64,000 bases of DNA from DASSUW01 sp963835525. GTDB taxonomy: Bacteria; Actinomycetota; Thermoleophilia; Solirubrobacterales; Solirubrobacteraceae. The stretch is taken from NCBI GenBank assembly GCA_963835525.1, contig CAWIFM010000008.1:1116001-1180000 (forward strand), written 5' to 3'. The notes under the pieces are model-generated. The model saw only the letters and a program-made list of their open reading frames with translations, searched no databases and had not been told where the DNA came from. A program made the translations under genes and the position numbers. This document shows positions 31,123 through 39,244 of the stretch, one piece after another. The number at the start of each line of letters is the position of its first letter. Within the stretch, counting starts at the first letter, position 1.

Positions 31123-32154
31123 TCAGCGCCCCCGCGCGTCGACGGTGGCGGTGCCGAGCACGAGGCCGGCGGTGAACGCCGTCGTCCCGAACGCGGCGTT
31201 GAGCGCGTCGGCGGCCCCCTGGGTCAACGCCGCGGTGACGCCGGGGACCGTGATCCGGCGGCCCGAGACCGTCGGCGTCGCCACGCTGAGGTCGAGGTCG
31301 AGGATCGCGACCTTCGAGCTGCCGTTGACCGACGCGAACAGCTGCGGCGCGGCGCCGAGGCGGATGTCGAAGCCCTCGAGCCGCACGACGGTCGAGCCCT
31401 TGGTCAGCGAGATGCCGCCGGTGTGGCGGATCGTGCCGCCCGCCAGGTCCAGGTCCACGCGGCCGCCCGAGATCCGGAAGCTCGCCGTGGTCCCGCTCAG
31501 CGTGGCCGGCGCGACGACGCCGGGCGTGATGCCCTGCGAGGCCAGCGCGGCGAGTGCGTTCGCGTCGATCGCCAGCGCGGTGGCACCGGTGGCGCGCAGC
31601 TCCGTCCGCGACGGCACGGCACGCACCGACACGCGGCCGAGCGGGATGCCGCGGGAGAACGCGTGCACCCCGACCGCGGCGTTGAGAGCGCGGGCGGCCT
31701 TGCCCGTGAGCTGAGCCGTGAGCCCGCGCACGCGCGTCTCGAACCCGCGGCGCGTCACCGTCGGCCGCCCGCGCAGCTTGGCGACGTGCAGACGGCCGCC
31801 ACCCACCTGGGCCGACAGGTTGATCTGGCGGCCGGTGGTCGTGACCAGGAAGCGGCGCAGGGCCACGCGCGTCCGGCCGGCGCTCAGCCGCAGGCCGCCG
31901 CCGTGGCGGATCACGCCCGCGGCCGACGCGGGATCGATGCGGCCGCCGGTGACCGGGAAGACCACCCGCGCCCTGCGCGCCCGCGCGGGGTCGATCGGCG
32001 CGACGGCGACGCCCAGCGACGCGAGCGCGTGGGCGGTGCCGCGGTCGAGCTTGATGCTGGTCGCCCCGCCGCTGAGCCTGACGTCGGCCGACGCGGCGGG
32101 CGCCACCACGAGCAGGGCACCGGCGACCAGGCCGGCGACTCCGAGCTTCCTCAC
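31123..32154 (-). CDS. Secreted HtaA-like protein with two repeat units
   Basis: 343 residues from GTG 32152-32154 with GGAGGA upstream. Signal peptide LGVAGLVAGALLVVAPAASA. Unit 1: TSIKLDRGTAHALASLGVAV, GVIRHGGGLRLSAGRTRVAL, GLTAQLTGKAARALNAAVGV. Unit 2: TALAIDANALAALASQGITP, GTIRHTGGISLTKGSTVVRL, GVTAALTQGAADALNAAFGT. Each ends in a G-L-x-LG-x-x-V strand. No membrane anchor or sortase signal. The single-unit protein at 28324 is a paralog. Convergent with the MpaB oxygenase. Confidence 0.72.
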   Translation of the reverse strand: MRKLGVAGLVAGALLVVAPAASADVRLSGGATSIKLDRGTAHALASLGVAVAPIDPARARRARVVFPVTGGRIDPASAAGVIRHGGGLRLSAGRTRVALRRFLVTTTGRQINLSAQVGGGRLHVAKLRGRPTVTRRGFETRVRGLTAQLTGKAARALNAAVGVHAFSRGIPLGRVSVRAVPSRTELRATGATALAIDANALAALASQGITPGVVAPATLSGTTASFRISGGRVDLDLAGGTIRHTGGISLTKGSTVVRLEGFDIRLGAAPQLFASVNGSSKVAILDLDLSVATPTVSGRRITVPGVTAALTQGAADALNAAFGTTAFTAGLVLGTATVDARGR

Positions 32155-32282
32155 GTGTTCCTCCGATCCGAGCTGATACGTGCGATCGGTACGGAGGTCC
32201 GCCGCGGCGCGGCCGGTCAGCTTTGCCGAGCTGGCGCGATCGGAGTCGGGGCGCCGCGTCGCCGCGGCGTCCCTCCCTCGAT

Positions 32283-32345
32283 CTACGGCGCCACGCCTGG
32301 GCCGGTGAACTCGACCCAGTTGATGTTGGCGAGGTTGGTGGTGGC
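32283..32345 (-). pseudogene. C-terminal remnant of a gene cut by an insertion sequence
   Basis: The minus strand reads ATTNLANINWVEFTGPGVAP followed by TAG (32283-32285). N(I/L)NWVEFTGPGV is a typical end of a carbohydrate-binding-like domain of ThuA or PQQ-type secreted proteins. The homology stops where the IS256 transposase sequence begins on the other strand (about 32346). Only about 20 codons survive. Confidence 0.5.
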
Positions 32346-32347
32346 CC

Positions 32348-32818
32348 GCCCGCGTGCGCAACCTGCTCGCCAAGCTGCCCGACCGCGAGCGCGAACGCGT
32401 CCGCGAGACCTACTGGCAGGCGCTCGACGACGCCACCAGCGAGCGCGACGGCAAGCAGCGGCTGCAGGCGCTGGCCGGCGAGCTCAACCGCGCCGGTTAC
32501 ACCGCCGCCGCCCGCTGCCTGGCCGACGAGCTCGATGCGCTCGTCGTCCACCTGCGCTACCCGACCCGACACCGCCGCCGCTGGCGAAGCACCAACCTGC
32601 TCGAGCGATCGCTCGGCGAGGTCAAGTGTCGGACCAAGGTGATCGGCCGCTTCCCGGGCGAGACCAGCTGCCTGACCCTACTAGTCTGGGCGGTGCTCGA
32701 CCTCTACATCACCAACGCCACCAACGGCATCCGCTTCACCGAGCTCGAACGCCAACGCCTCAGGCGGCTGCGCGACGAGGGACACGAACCCGCCCCGGAG
32801 GAGGTGAACGCCGCATAA
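32348..32818 (+). pseudogene. IS256 (mutator)-family transposase, C-terminal fragment
   Basis: About 155 of roughly 400 residues remain: RVRNLLAKLPDRERERVRET, AARCLADELDALVVHLRYPT, RRWRSTNLLERSLGEVKCRT, RFPGETSCLTLLVWAVLDLY. This is the end of the DDE domain, with the last catalytic Glu in LLERS. The N-terminal half, including both catalytic Asp, is missing. The left border abuts a remnant of an unrelated gene at about 32346. The frame is otherwise intact to the stop at 32818. Confidence 0.8.
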
Positions 32819-32874
32819 GGTAAAATGAACTGACCATTACCGGGAACCTGGGCCGCCGGCGGAGTTACAGCAGC

Positions 32875-33981
32875 TCAGGGACGCGACCGCTCGTTGAGCT
32901 CGTCGGCGACGGCGTCGAGCTCGGCCTCGGTGACCGTGGAGAAGTCGAAGCCCTTCGGGAAGTACTGGCGGAGCAGCCCGTTGGTGTTCTCGTTGGTGCC
33001 GCGCTGCCAGGGCGCGTGTGGGTCGCAGAAGAACACTTCGATGCCGGCGTCGACGCGCACCTGCTTCGAGTCGCGCATCTCGGGGCCTTGGTCGCAGGTC
33101 AGCGAGCGGCGCAGCGCTTCCGGGAGCGTCTGGACCTTGCGCGCGAGCGCCGGGGCGACGTGTTCGGGCTTGTAGCCGTCGGGCAGCGCGAGGAGCAGCG
33201 CGAAGCCGCTTGAGCGCTCGACCAGCGTGCCGATCGCGGTCTGGTTGCGCTTGCCGATGAGCACGTCGCCCTCCCAGTGGCCGGGGACGCGCCGCCCGTC
33301 GGCCTGCGGGGGGCGCTCGGCGATGTTGATCGTGTCCGGGATGCGGTTCTTGCGCTGGCCGACCACGCGGCCGGGCTTGCGCAGCGCCCGCCCGGTCCGC
33401 AGGTAGCGGGTCAGCTCGCGCCGCAGCGCACCGCGCGACTGCACGTACAGCGACTGGTAGATCGTCTCCGCAGACACCCACATCTCCGGATCATCGGGGA
33501 ACCGGCGGCGCACCCGGCCGGCGATCTGCTCGGGCGAGAAGCGCCGCCGCAGATCGTCCTGCACGATCTCGCGCAGCGCGCGGTTGGCCTGACGCTTGGC
33601 CGGCTTGGGGCGGCTCGCGCGCTCGTAGGCCATGGCGTGCGCGGTCGTCGCCCGGTAGCCGCCGTCGCTGTCGGCGTTGCGGCGTAGCTCGCGCGAGATC
33701 GTCGACGGCGACCGGCCCAGCCGGCGGGCGATGCCGCGGGCCGGCTCCCCGCGGGCGCGCGCGAGCGCGATCTCCTCGCGCTCGCCGAACGACAAGCAGC
33801 GGCCCTTGAGGTTGCGCCCGCGACGCGGCCGGACGCCGCCGCACGCGGCCACCCAGCGCGAGCCCTGCTTGCCATACGTGCCCACGGCCACCGCGGCGTC
33901 GGCGATGAACTCACCGCGCTGCAGCGCCGCCCAGAACGGTTGCACCACCTCCGGCACCTGGGCATCGACGAACCGCGCCAT
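32875..33981 (-). CDS. IS30-family transposase, C-terminus shortened
   Basis: 368 residues. The N-terminal HTH region has LSFGEREEIALARARGEPAR and GIARRLGRSPSTISRELRRN. The DDE core is HWEGDVLIGKRNQTAIGTLV (first D), LTCDQGPEM (second D) and NENTNGLLRQYFPKG (E). All three acidic residues are kept. The protein stops at LNERSRP, where family members continue for about 20-30 residues (RKRLGYRTPAE...). The end of the element therefore seems lost at the junction with the IS256 fragment 57 bp away. Activity is uncertain. Confidence 0.85.
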   Translation of the reverse strand: MARFVDAQVPEVVQPFWAALQRGEFIADAAVAVGTYGKQGSRWVAACGGVRPRRGRNLKGRCLSFGEREEIALARARGEPARGIARRLGRSPSTISRELRRNADSDGGYRATTAHAMAYERASRPKPAKRQANRALREIVQDDLRRRFSPEQIAGRVRRRFPDDPEMWVSAETIYQSLYVQSRGALRRELTRYLRTGRALRKPGRVVGQRKNRIPDTINIAERPPQADGRRVPGHWEGDVLIGKRNQTAIGTLVERSSGFALLLALPDGYKPEHVAPALARKVQTLPEALRRSLTCDQGPEMRDSKQVRVDAGIEVFFCDPHAPWQRGTNENTNGLLRQYFPKGFDFSTVTEAELDAVADELNERSRP

Positions 33982-34150
33982 CGGCTCCTCCTGAATCGGA
34001 CCAGCCGAGGACGAGCGCTCGCCGACTCACGGCGGGTCCCTGACGACCCCGCGTTGCGATCACCGCGAGAACCCAAGGATCCCTTACATACACGGCCTGT
34101 GATCCGGCACGGGCATCACGATCGCCTCGGAACACAGCGCCACGAGATCC

Positions 34151-34713
34151 TCAGTGCCTGGTCTCGTACCTGGTCAGCAGCACGCCGTCGGGAAACGTCC
34201 GGGTCTCCACCAGGCTCAGGTTCACCCAGTTGTCCAGGGCCGTGAAGAACGGCGTGCCGCCGCCCACCAGGACCGGATGGGTGACGATCGCGTACTCGTC
34301 GATCAGCCCGGCCCGCATGGCCGCCGCGGCGAGTGTGGCACCGGCGATGTCCATGGGGCCGCCGTCGTCGGCCTTGAGCCTGGTGATCTCGGTGACCGCG
34401 TCGCCGGTGACCAGACGGGTGTTCCAGTCGACCGTGCTGATCGTCGAGGAGAACACCACCTTCGGCATGTCCCGCCAGCGGCCGGCGTACTCGATCGCGC
34501 CGGTGTGGCGCCCGGTTGCTTGTCGGCGGTCGGCCAGTGGGAGCTCATCGTCTCCCACAGCTTGCGCCCGTACAGCGCCAGGCCTGTCGCCCCCACCCGG
34601 TCGGACCACCACTGGAACAGCTCGTCGCTCGGCACGCTCCAGCCGAGGTCGTCGCCGGGCGCGGCGATGTAGCCGTCCAGGCTCAGGTTCATGCCGAAGA
34701 TCAGTTTCCGCAC
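34151..34713 (-). pseudogene. RibD-C/dihydrofolate-reductase-family gene with frameshift
   Basis: From GTG 34711-34713 (GGAGGA upstream) the frame reads VRKLIFGMNLSLDGYIAAPG, then ALYGRKLWETMSSHWPTAD. It is lost near 34500, where one base is missing. The next frame continues AIEYAGRWRDMPKVVFSST, MDIAGATLAAAAMRAGLIDE and THPVLVGGGTPFF to the stop at 34151. Restoring one base gives a full 187-residue protein of the YyaP/RibD-like reductase family. It follows the IS30 element. Another intact family member is at 54772. Confidence 0.78.
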
Positions 34714-35020
34714 GGCGTCATCCTCCCGTGAGTCGGTATTCGGCGTACAGACCAGCACGGCGCGCAAAATCATCGGTCAGGCCCACGGAGGGCCAGTTGA
34801 CCACGACGCCTCCTTGACGCGCGAGCGAGCGAGCCGGCCGCCAGCTCCTGCGCTCCTGCCCTGGACGACCAGCAGGCGCCTCGGCTGACGCCGACGTCGC
34901 TTCTGCAGATCGTGCGCGGCGGGAGTGAGGTCGCCGAGACGCGGGTTCTCGCTCGGCCACTGCTGCGCGTCGGAAGGTCCGCCGCATTTACGCGTCCTAG
35001 ATGCTCTTGCTGAAGACGGC
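34714..35020. other. 307-bp stretch without a convincing gene
   Basis: Six-frame reading gives only Arg/Ser/Pro-rich shadows. Base composition is slightly less GC than the flanks. It holds the promoter of the RibD-like pseudogene and the 3' end of the DUF427 transcript. No clear hairpin or repeat seen. Confidence 0.4.
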
Positions 35021-35500
35021 TCACCAACCAAGCGTTCCCGGTGGTCCTTTGAACGGTCCGACGAGGTCGGCGGTGATCCAGCCACCGTAGAAATCGCTCG
35101 CTTGCGCCTGCACCCGCTCGTCGCCCATCCAAGCGACATCCACGCGCCCGGGATAGAACGCGACGTGGTCGCGCAGCGCCTCATAGGCCGGCGTAGGGTC
35201 GCGATAGGTCCACGCGATTGCACGGACGCGGCGGCCGTCCATGACCGCGTCGAGGTAGCGCGCGGCGCCTTTGAATTCACACCAGGTCGATCGCGCGCCA
35301 CTGGCGGCCAGCAGGTCGCCGCGCACGTCGTCGGGCGGCACGTACACGGTCGGTGGGTGACTGGTCTCGAGCACGCGGAGTGCACGCGTCGAGTCAGCCA
35401 GCGCCTCACCGGCCAGTTCCAAGCGGATGCGGCGTCGGCATAACGTCACAGCCGGCGGGCGGGGATAATCCCAGACACGTTCCACGTGTGATCCGCTCAC
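35021..35500 (-). CDS. DUF427-domain protein
   Basis: 159 residues from GTG 35498-35500, or five codons less from the next GTG. ERVWDYPRPPAV, then ALADSTRALRVLETSHPPTV, YVPPDDVRGDLLAASGARST, CEFKGAARYLDAVMDGRRV and DHVAFYPGRVDVAWMGDERV are the DUF427 signature. The domain is a small beta-tent fold of unknown function with a conserved Cys-Glu-x-Lys-Gly. Its start overlaps the stop of the upstream membrane gene (GTGA), making it the last gene of a four-gene coupled operon. Confidence 0.85.
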   Translation of the reverse strand: MSGSHVERVWDYPRPPAVTLCRRRIRLELAGEALADSTRALRVLETSHPPTVYVPPDDVRGDLLAASGARSTWCEFKGAARYLDAVMDGRRVRAIAWTYRDPTPAYEALRDHVAFYPGRVDVAWMGDERVQAQASDFYGGWITADLVGPFKGPPGTLGW

Positions 35501-35793
35501 GCTCGGAGTGCCGCGGCGACCTTGCCCACGACGTAGATGAGCCCACCGGCTCCGAGTGCGCGACGCACCCAGTTCACGCCGCTGACCAGTTCCTCGCATG
35601 CCCATGCGGCGAGCCCGGCGTAGAACGCCGCGCGTGCGTACGCGTGTACTGAGCCGCCGGTCATCGCGGCGATCGCCCGGCCGCCAAGTGCGACCCACAG
35701 CGGCGCGTTGGGCAACTGGGCGACTGGGAACCTCGCGGGCCAGCCACGCTGTCCGCGACGCCAGCTGTCCCTCATCATCGCTGTGGCGCTCAC
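35497..35793 (-). CDS. Small membrane-associated protein, 98 aa
   Basis: Begins at ATG 35791-35793, overlapping the stop of the upstream gene (ATGA), and ends overlapping the DUF427 start. The middle LWVALGGRAIAAM and AFYAGLAAWACEELVSGVNW, with ALGAGGLIYVVGKVAAAL at the end, make two or three weak membrane helices. ACEELVSGVNWVRRALGAGG is reminiscent of small YkvA-like or hypothetical actinobacterial membrane proteins. Function unknown. Confidence 0.6.
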   Translation of the reverse strand: MSATAMMRDSWRRGQRGWPARFPVAQLPNAPLWVALGGRAIAAMTGGSVHAYARAAFYAGLAAWACEELVSGVNWVRRALGAGGLIYVVGKVAAALRA

Positions 35794-35996
35794 TCGGTCG
35801 GCCCCACTCTTCGACGGCGCGCGGCCGTGTGGGCGGGGCCGGTCGCATCGGCTCGGCTCAGCTCTGCGCCCTGCGGATCGGTCACCTCGTCGAAGGCATC
35901 GACCGTGCCATGCGGCGTGATGAGGATCATTCCGGCCACGACGAGGACCGTCACGGTGAGCCCTGCGACGGCGAGCAGGACGTCGAGATCGGTCAT
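35790..35996 (-). CDS. Small one-TM membrane protein, 68 aa
   Basis: ATG 35994-35996, overlapping the stop of the preceding gene. One membrane helix (DVLLAVAGLTVTVLVVAGMILI) is followed by a cytoplasmic tail TPHGTVDAFDEVTDP with a very basic end (AARRRRVGPTE). No family recognised. Translational coupling at both ends indicates it is translated with its neighbours. Confidence 0.6.
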   Translation of the reverse strand: MTDLDVLLAVAGLTVTVLVVAGMILITPHGTVDAFDEVTDPQGAELSRADATGPAHTAARRRRVGPTE

Positions 35997-36169
35997 CGTG
36001 TCCTGACCGCGGCCATCCAGAAGCCGCCGGCCGCGAGGATCGACGGCACCCACAGCCCGACGAACAGGCCCTCGTCCTGATTGTCGGTGAACCAGAGCGC
36101 GATCGAGAGCAGAAACGACGCGACGGCAGCGACCAGGAATAACCTCACGCCCAGGTCCTGTCTCGTCAT
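35993..36169 (-). CDS. Small two-TM protein of the FVGLW type, 58 aa
   Basis: ATG 36167-36169 (MTRQDLGVRLFLV); the frame is open further upstream but without a ribosome site. Two membrane helices: LFLVAAVASFLLSIALWF and LFVGLWVPSILAAGGFWMA, joined by TDNQDEG. The block 'IALW...(E)xxFVGLWxP' recurs in the 85-residue protein at 37751, so the two are paralogs. First gene of a four-gene operon in which every junction overlaps by four bases. Confidence 0.62.
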   Translation of the reverse strand: MTRQDLGVRLFLVAAVASFLLSIALWFTDNQDEGLFVGLWVPSILAAGGFWMAAVRTR

Positions 36170-36326
36170 GACGTCCCGGCCTTCGGATGGCGGATGGATG
36201 ACCACCCGTTGATTGTGTGCACTCTCGCCATGTCGGCCCCCGATCGTTGTAGTCGACATCTATACGGCGCAGACGGGCTCCGGGATCGCGACGCGGGACG
36301 TCGCCGGCGCGAGCGCCTTCGCGGGG

Positions 36327-37724
36327 TCAGGCTGTCTCTGCCACTCGGCGAGCTTCGAGCGTGGCCTCCGTCAGTCGGCGGACTCTCCGGCAGATCTGGC
36401 GGTAGAAGCGCAGCTGGTTCGTGCGGCCGAGCAGCCGGAAGCCGGTGCGCAGCAGCCATGGGCCTGTGTCCGCCGTCTTGGAGACGGAGTGCAGGCGGAA
36501 CTCGATATCGCCCGAGTCGATCCATTTCCAGACCTGGTAATGCATCTCGCCCTGCTCGAAATGGCCGTCCAGCGTCTGATAGGCCCAGCCGGTCACGTGT
36601 GCGCGGGACCCGCTGACCACACGCTCGCTCTCATAGACCTCGCTGACCCGTACGCCGACGGCGAACCGGACCGACAGGAAACGGATCTGGAGGAGCATGT
36701 CACGACCTTCGAGCGGTGCCACCGGGTCGTAGACCGCGCGGACCGTGCCCGGATTAGCGAGTTGGTAATCGACCATCAGCCGGCGGGCCAGCTCCCAGGT
36801 CCCGTCATGCTCGGGGGGTCCGGGAGCCTCGTGTGGCAGCGGCTGGACCAGATCGTCGACGTGCCAGCCGGTCGAGCTCGTGTAGTCCGCGATCCTTGAG
36901 GTATCGAAGTTCACGCTGCGTTGCGAGAGCTCGGCCAGTCGGCGGCGCGCCCGCCGGCTCGCGGTGGTCGCCACGCCGTCAACGTGTCGACCGCTGGCTT
37001 CGACCCGGCGGGTGGTGATGATGACCCCGCCGTCCATCGTGCCTTGTGCGAGCTTGATCACGCGCTCGAGCACCGAGGTCCACATGTGCAGCTGGACCTC
37101 CTTCGCCAGCCGCAGGTGCGAGTACATGAGGTCCGACAACCAGTCGCCGCTGCGGGCCCACGATTCGATCGTGAACTCGAGGCCGCGACGATCGGTGCGC
37201 GCACGGAACTCGATCTGGCCGGCCTCGAGATGGCCTGTCAGCGTCGCGAGGCGGAAGCCGCCGGGCCAGCGGCCCACCACCCGTACCGGCCCGTCCCAGG
37301 GCCCGGGCATCCGCACGACGTACTCATCGCCGACCGCGAGCGGTCCGTCGTCGCCGAGTTTCTGGAACGTGGCGAACTCGGAGGGCGCGATGGCATCGAG
37401 ATCTGCGGTGATCCGGTCCATGAGCTCGTCCGGTCCGAGTTCACCTCCGACGATCCGTGTGCGGTAGATGCGGTGCAGGAGCGGCCCGGTTCCGTCGCCG
37501 GGCTCCTGCACCTCGTCGCGGTCGACGTCCGCAGGAAGGTCTGGCGCCGCGTCCTCTGAGGGGGAGCCGGTCATCTCCCAGCGGTGGACCGCGGTAGTGC
37601 GCCAGAAGTAGCTCCAAGCCGTGAGGGCCACGCCACCCGGCCAGCGCGCGGCGGTCCTGAGGCGCAATGGGAAGGATTGCCTCCGCGGCACACCTGAAGG
37701 CTTACCCATCGGGACGTCCACCAT
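36327..37724 (-). CDS. Tandem DUF1990-like protein
   Basis: 465 residues. Two related halves are visible. Residues 75-215: LLHRIYRTRIVGGELGPDEL, GDEYVVRMPGPWDGPVRVVG, RLATLTGHLEAGQIEFRART, LEFTIESWARSGDWLSDLMY. Residues 300-460: NPGTVRAVYDPVAPLEGRDM, VRVSEVYESERVVSG, HVTGWAYQTLDGHFEQGEMH, GDIEFRLHSVSKTADTGPWL. The GxLxGHxExGxxxF pattern marks DUF1990, a family of about 170 residues, so this protein is a double-length form. Function unknown; possibly lipid- or ligand-binding by fold similarity to SRPBCC. Divergent from the FVGLW paralog at 37751. Confidence 0.72.
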   Translation of the reverse strand: MVDVPMGKPSGVPRRQSFPLRLRTAARWPGGVALTAWSYFWRTTAVHRWEMTGSPSEDAAPDLPADVDRDEVQEPGDGTGPLLHRIYRTRIVGGELGPDELMDRITADLDAIAPSEFATFQKLGDDGPLAVGDEYVVRMPGPWDGPVRVVGRWPGGFRLATLTGHLEAGQIEFRARTDRRGLEFTIESWARSGDWLSDLMYSHLRLAKEVQLHMWTSVLERVIKLAQGTMDGGVIITTRRVEASGRHVDGVATTASRRARRRLAELSQRSVNFDTSRIADYTSSTGWHVDDLVQPLPHEAPGPPEHDGTWELARRLMVDYQLANPGTVRAVYDPVAPLEGRDMLLQIRFLSVRFAVGVRVSEVYESERVVSGSRAHVTGWAYQTLDGHFEQGEMHYQVWKWIDSGDIEFRLHSVSKTADTGPWLLRTGFRLLGRTNQLRFYRQICRRVRRLTEATLEARRVAETA

Positions 37725-37750
37725 GCGCTTGCGTCAGACTGCCTCGACCC

Positions 37751-38008
37751 ATGACACCGAACCTCCCTGAAACCGTGCCGCTTCGCAGCGATTATCTCTA
37801 CGCCACTTCACTCGCTTCGATCGCGCTGTGCATCACGCTCTGGATCCGCGCCAAGACCATCGGCGAGGATGAGCGTGGCAACGCTGAACGGCGTGCGATC
37901 TTCGTCGGGCTCTGGCCCCCGATGTTCTGGCTCATCGGCGACACGGTCCGCCGCCGCCGGGAGCGACTCGCCCGCGCGAGCGGACTCCGACGAGCGTTCC
38001 GCAGGTAG
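37751..38008 (+). CDS. Small two-TM protein of the FVGLW type, 85 aa
   Basis: ATG 37751. Helices YLYATSLASIALCITLWI and FVGLWPPMFWLIGDTV are separated by RAKTIGEDERGNAERRA, and the tail is very basic (RRRRERLARASGLRRAFRR). The core IALxITLWxx...xFVGLWxPxxxxxG matches the 58-residue protein at 35993. Divergent from the DUF1990 gene with a 26-bp gap, which leaves little room for two promoters. Function unknown. Confidence 0.6.
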   Translation: MTPNLPETVPLRSDYLYATSLASIALCITLWIRAKTIGEDERGNAERRAIFVGLWPPMFWLIGDTVRRRRERLARASGLRRAFRR

Positions 38009-38375
38009 GGCCGGACATCGCTATCGCGTGAGACGAGCGCTCGGGCCGAAAGTGCTCCTCTCGCGTCGAGGGAGCACTCAAGCGAGAGTGCTCGCGTCCC
38101 CTGCAAGCGGTCGCGACACGCGCAAGCGTAAGACGCTCGCAAAGGACGAGGACCAGGCGTCCACCGGCGCGCAATCGGCCCGCACCGCGCTCCTGCATCC
38201 GTGGAAAGCGGCAGTCACGCTCGCGCCATCGCTTTCTCTTTGATCGTGTGCGATTCGTCAAGGGCCTCCCGGCGGGTCGGTGACGCGGGGTGCCGGTCGC
38301 GGTGGAGGTGGGCTCATTTCTCTTTCGGCGCTCGGGTCGGCGCAGAGTGTTCGTGGGAGCTGTCTCGGCTTCTCA
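38009..38375. other. 367-bp intergenic stretch before the IS110 element
   Basis: No credible gene. It contains a hairpin cluster just after the FVGLW gene (listed separately). The rest shows no family-like reading frame, and no repeats were found. Confidence 0.4.
38051..38095. terminator. Two adjacent hairpins, candidate terminator
   Basis: AGTGCTCC (38051-38058) pairs with GGAGCACT (38071-38078), followed by GCGAG (38082-38086) / CTCGC (38091-38095). They lie 43 bp after the stop of the FVGLW gene. The word GTGCTC occurs in both, so alternative pairing is possible. No U-tract. Confidence 0.4.
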
Positions 38376-38391
38376 ATTCCATGCGGGGCCG

Positions 38392-39150
38392 TCAGGCGGC
38401 CAGAAAGCAACGGGAGCTTGCCGAGACAGGGTCGGGCCGGCGCGGGGCGGCGGGCTTGAACGGTTGTTGGCGGGACAGGACGTGCCAGGCGGCGATCAGG
38501 ATCTTGCGCGCGACGGCGGCCTTGGCCGGGTTCTTGCCGGCCCGCTGCGCGAGGTCGCTGTAGAGCTGGTGCCACGGGTTCGAGGGTCGCCAGGCGTGTT
38601 GGGCGGCCTCGACGGCGGCCCAGCGCAGCGTCCGCGAGCCGGCCTTGGAGAGCGCGCCGGTGCGTGAGCGGTCGCCGGACTGGGCGCGCAGCCGCCGCAG
38701 CGAGATGCGCAGACCCCACTGCGTCTGCAGACCGAAGATCCGGTTCATCGCCGAGGCGCGCATCCGGACCAGGTGCGTCCGCCGCCGCAGCCGCTCGCGG
38801 TCCTCCAGCGGCGGGACCCACAGCTCGGGCACCAGATCGCGACGGGCGAGCTCGGCCAGCACGCACGCGTCGACCTTGTCGGTCTTGCACGCCAGCGGCG
38901 CGACATCACGGACCTTGCGCGCGTGCGCGATCTGCACACGCCAGCCCGCCGCGGCGAGCTGATCGCGCACCCAGACCGCGCCGCTCATCATCTCCACCAC
39001 CGCACGCACATCGACACCGCGCTCGATCACCAACCTGGCCAGACCGTCAGCGTCGGCCGGCACCGCACCCTCGCCGACGATCACGCCGGCGTCGCTGAGC
39101 GAACACCACGCCGCCCGGCGATAGGACCAATCGATCCCGAGATACTCCAC
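38392..39150 (-). pseudogene. IS110 transposase with large in-frame internal deletion
   Basis: 252 codons from GTG 39148-39150. The N-terminal DEDD domain is present: YLGIDWSYRRAAWCSL, VVEMMSGAVWVRDQL, LACKTDKVDACVLAEL with PELWVPP. After GLQTQWGLRISLRRLR it jumps to AQSGDRSRTGALSKAGSRTL, the last part of the Transposase_20 domain. Roughly 110-130 residues are missing, including the helix-hairpin-helix PGVG region and probably the first part of the catalytic Ser loop. The frame is kept but the recombinase cannot be complete. Compare the intact 342-residue copy at 39576. Confidence 0.82.
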
Positions 39151-39154
39151 GACA

Positions 39155-39209
39155 GGGCCTCCCCTTCGCGGGTTGAGACTGCAGACCAACTCAGTCTGCG
39201 GGGAGGCCC
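39155..39209 (-). ncRNA. Candidate IS110 structured RNA region (copy 1)
   Basis: GGGCCTCCCC (39155-39164) pairs with GGGGAGGCCC (39200-39209). Inside is a hairpin GCAGAC (39181-39186) / GTCTGC (39194-39199). The structure starts four bases upstream of the transposase GTG, on the side where IS110 elements encode their guide (bridge/seek) RNA. The intact copy has the same outer stem with a different inner hairpin. Confidence 0.45.
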
Positions 39210-39244
39210 GCCTTCGGCGCGCCCTCCTTCATGACATTCCATGC

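Larger units (their letters stand above)
38385..39235 (-). mobile_element. IS110-family element (degenerate) flanked by 9-bp direct repeats
   Basis: ATTCCATGC occurs at 38376-38384 and again at 39236-39244, immediately outside the transposase gene and its 5' structured region. The transposase inside has an internal deletion. IS110 elements normally give no or very short duplications, so the repeat may instead be a core or target sequence. Confidence 0.55.
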
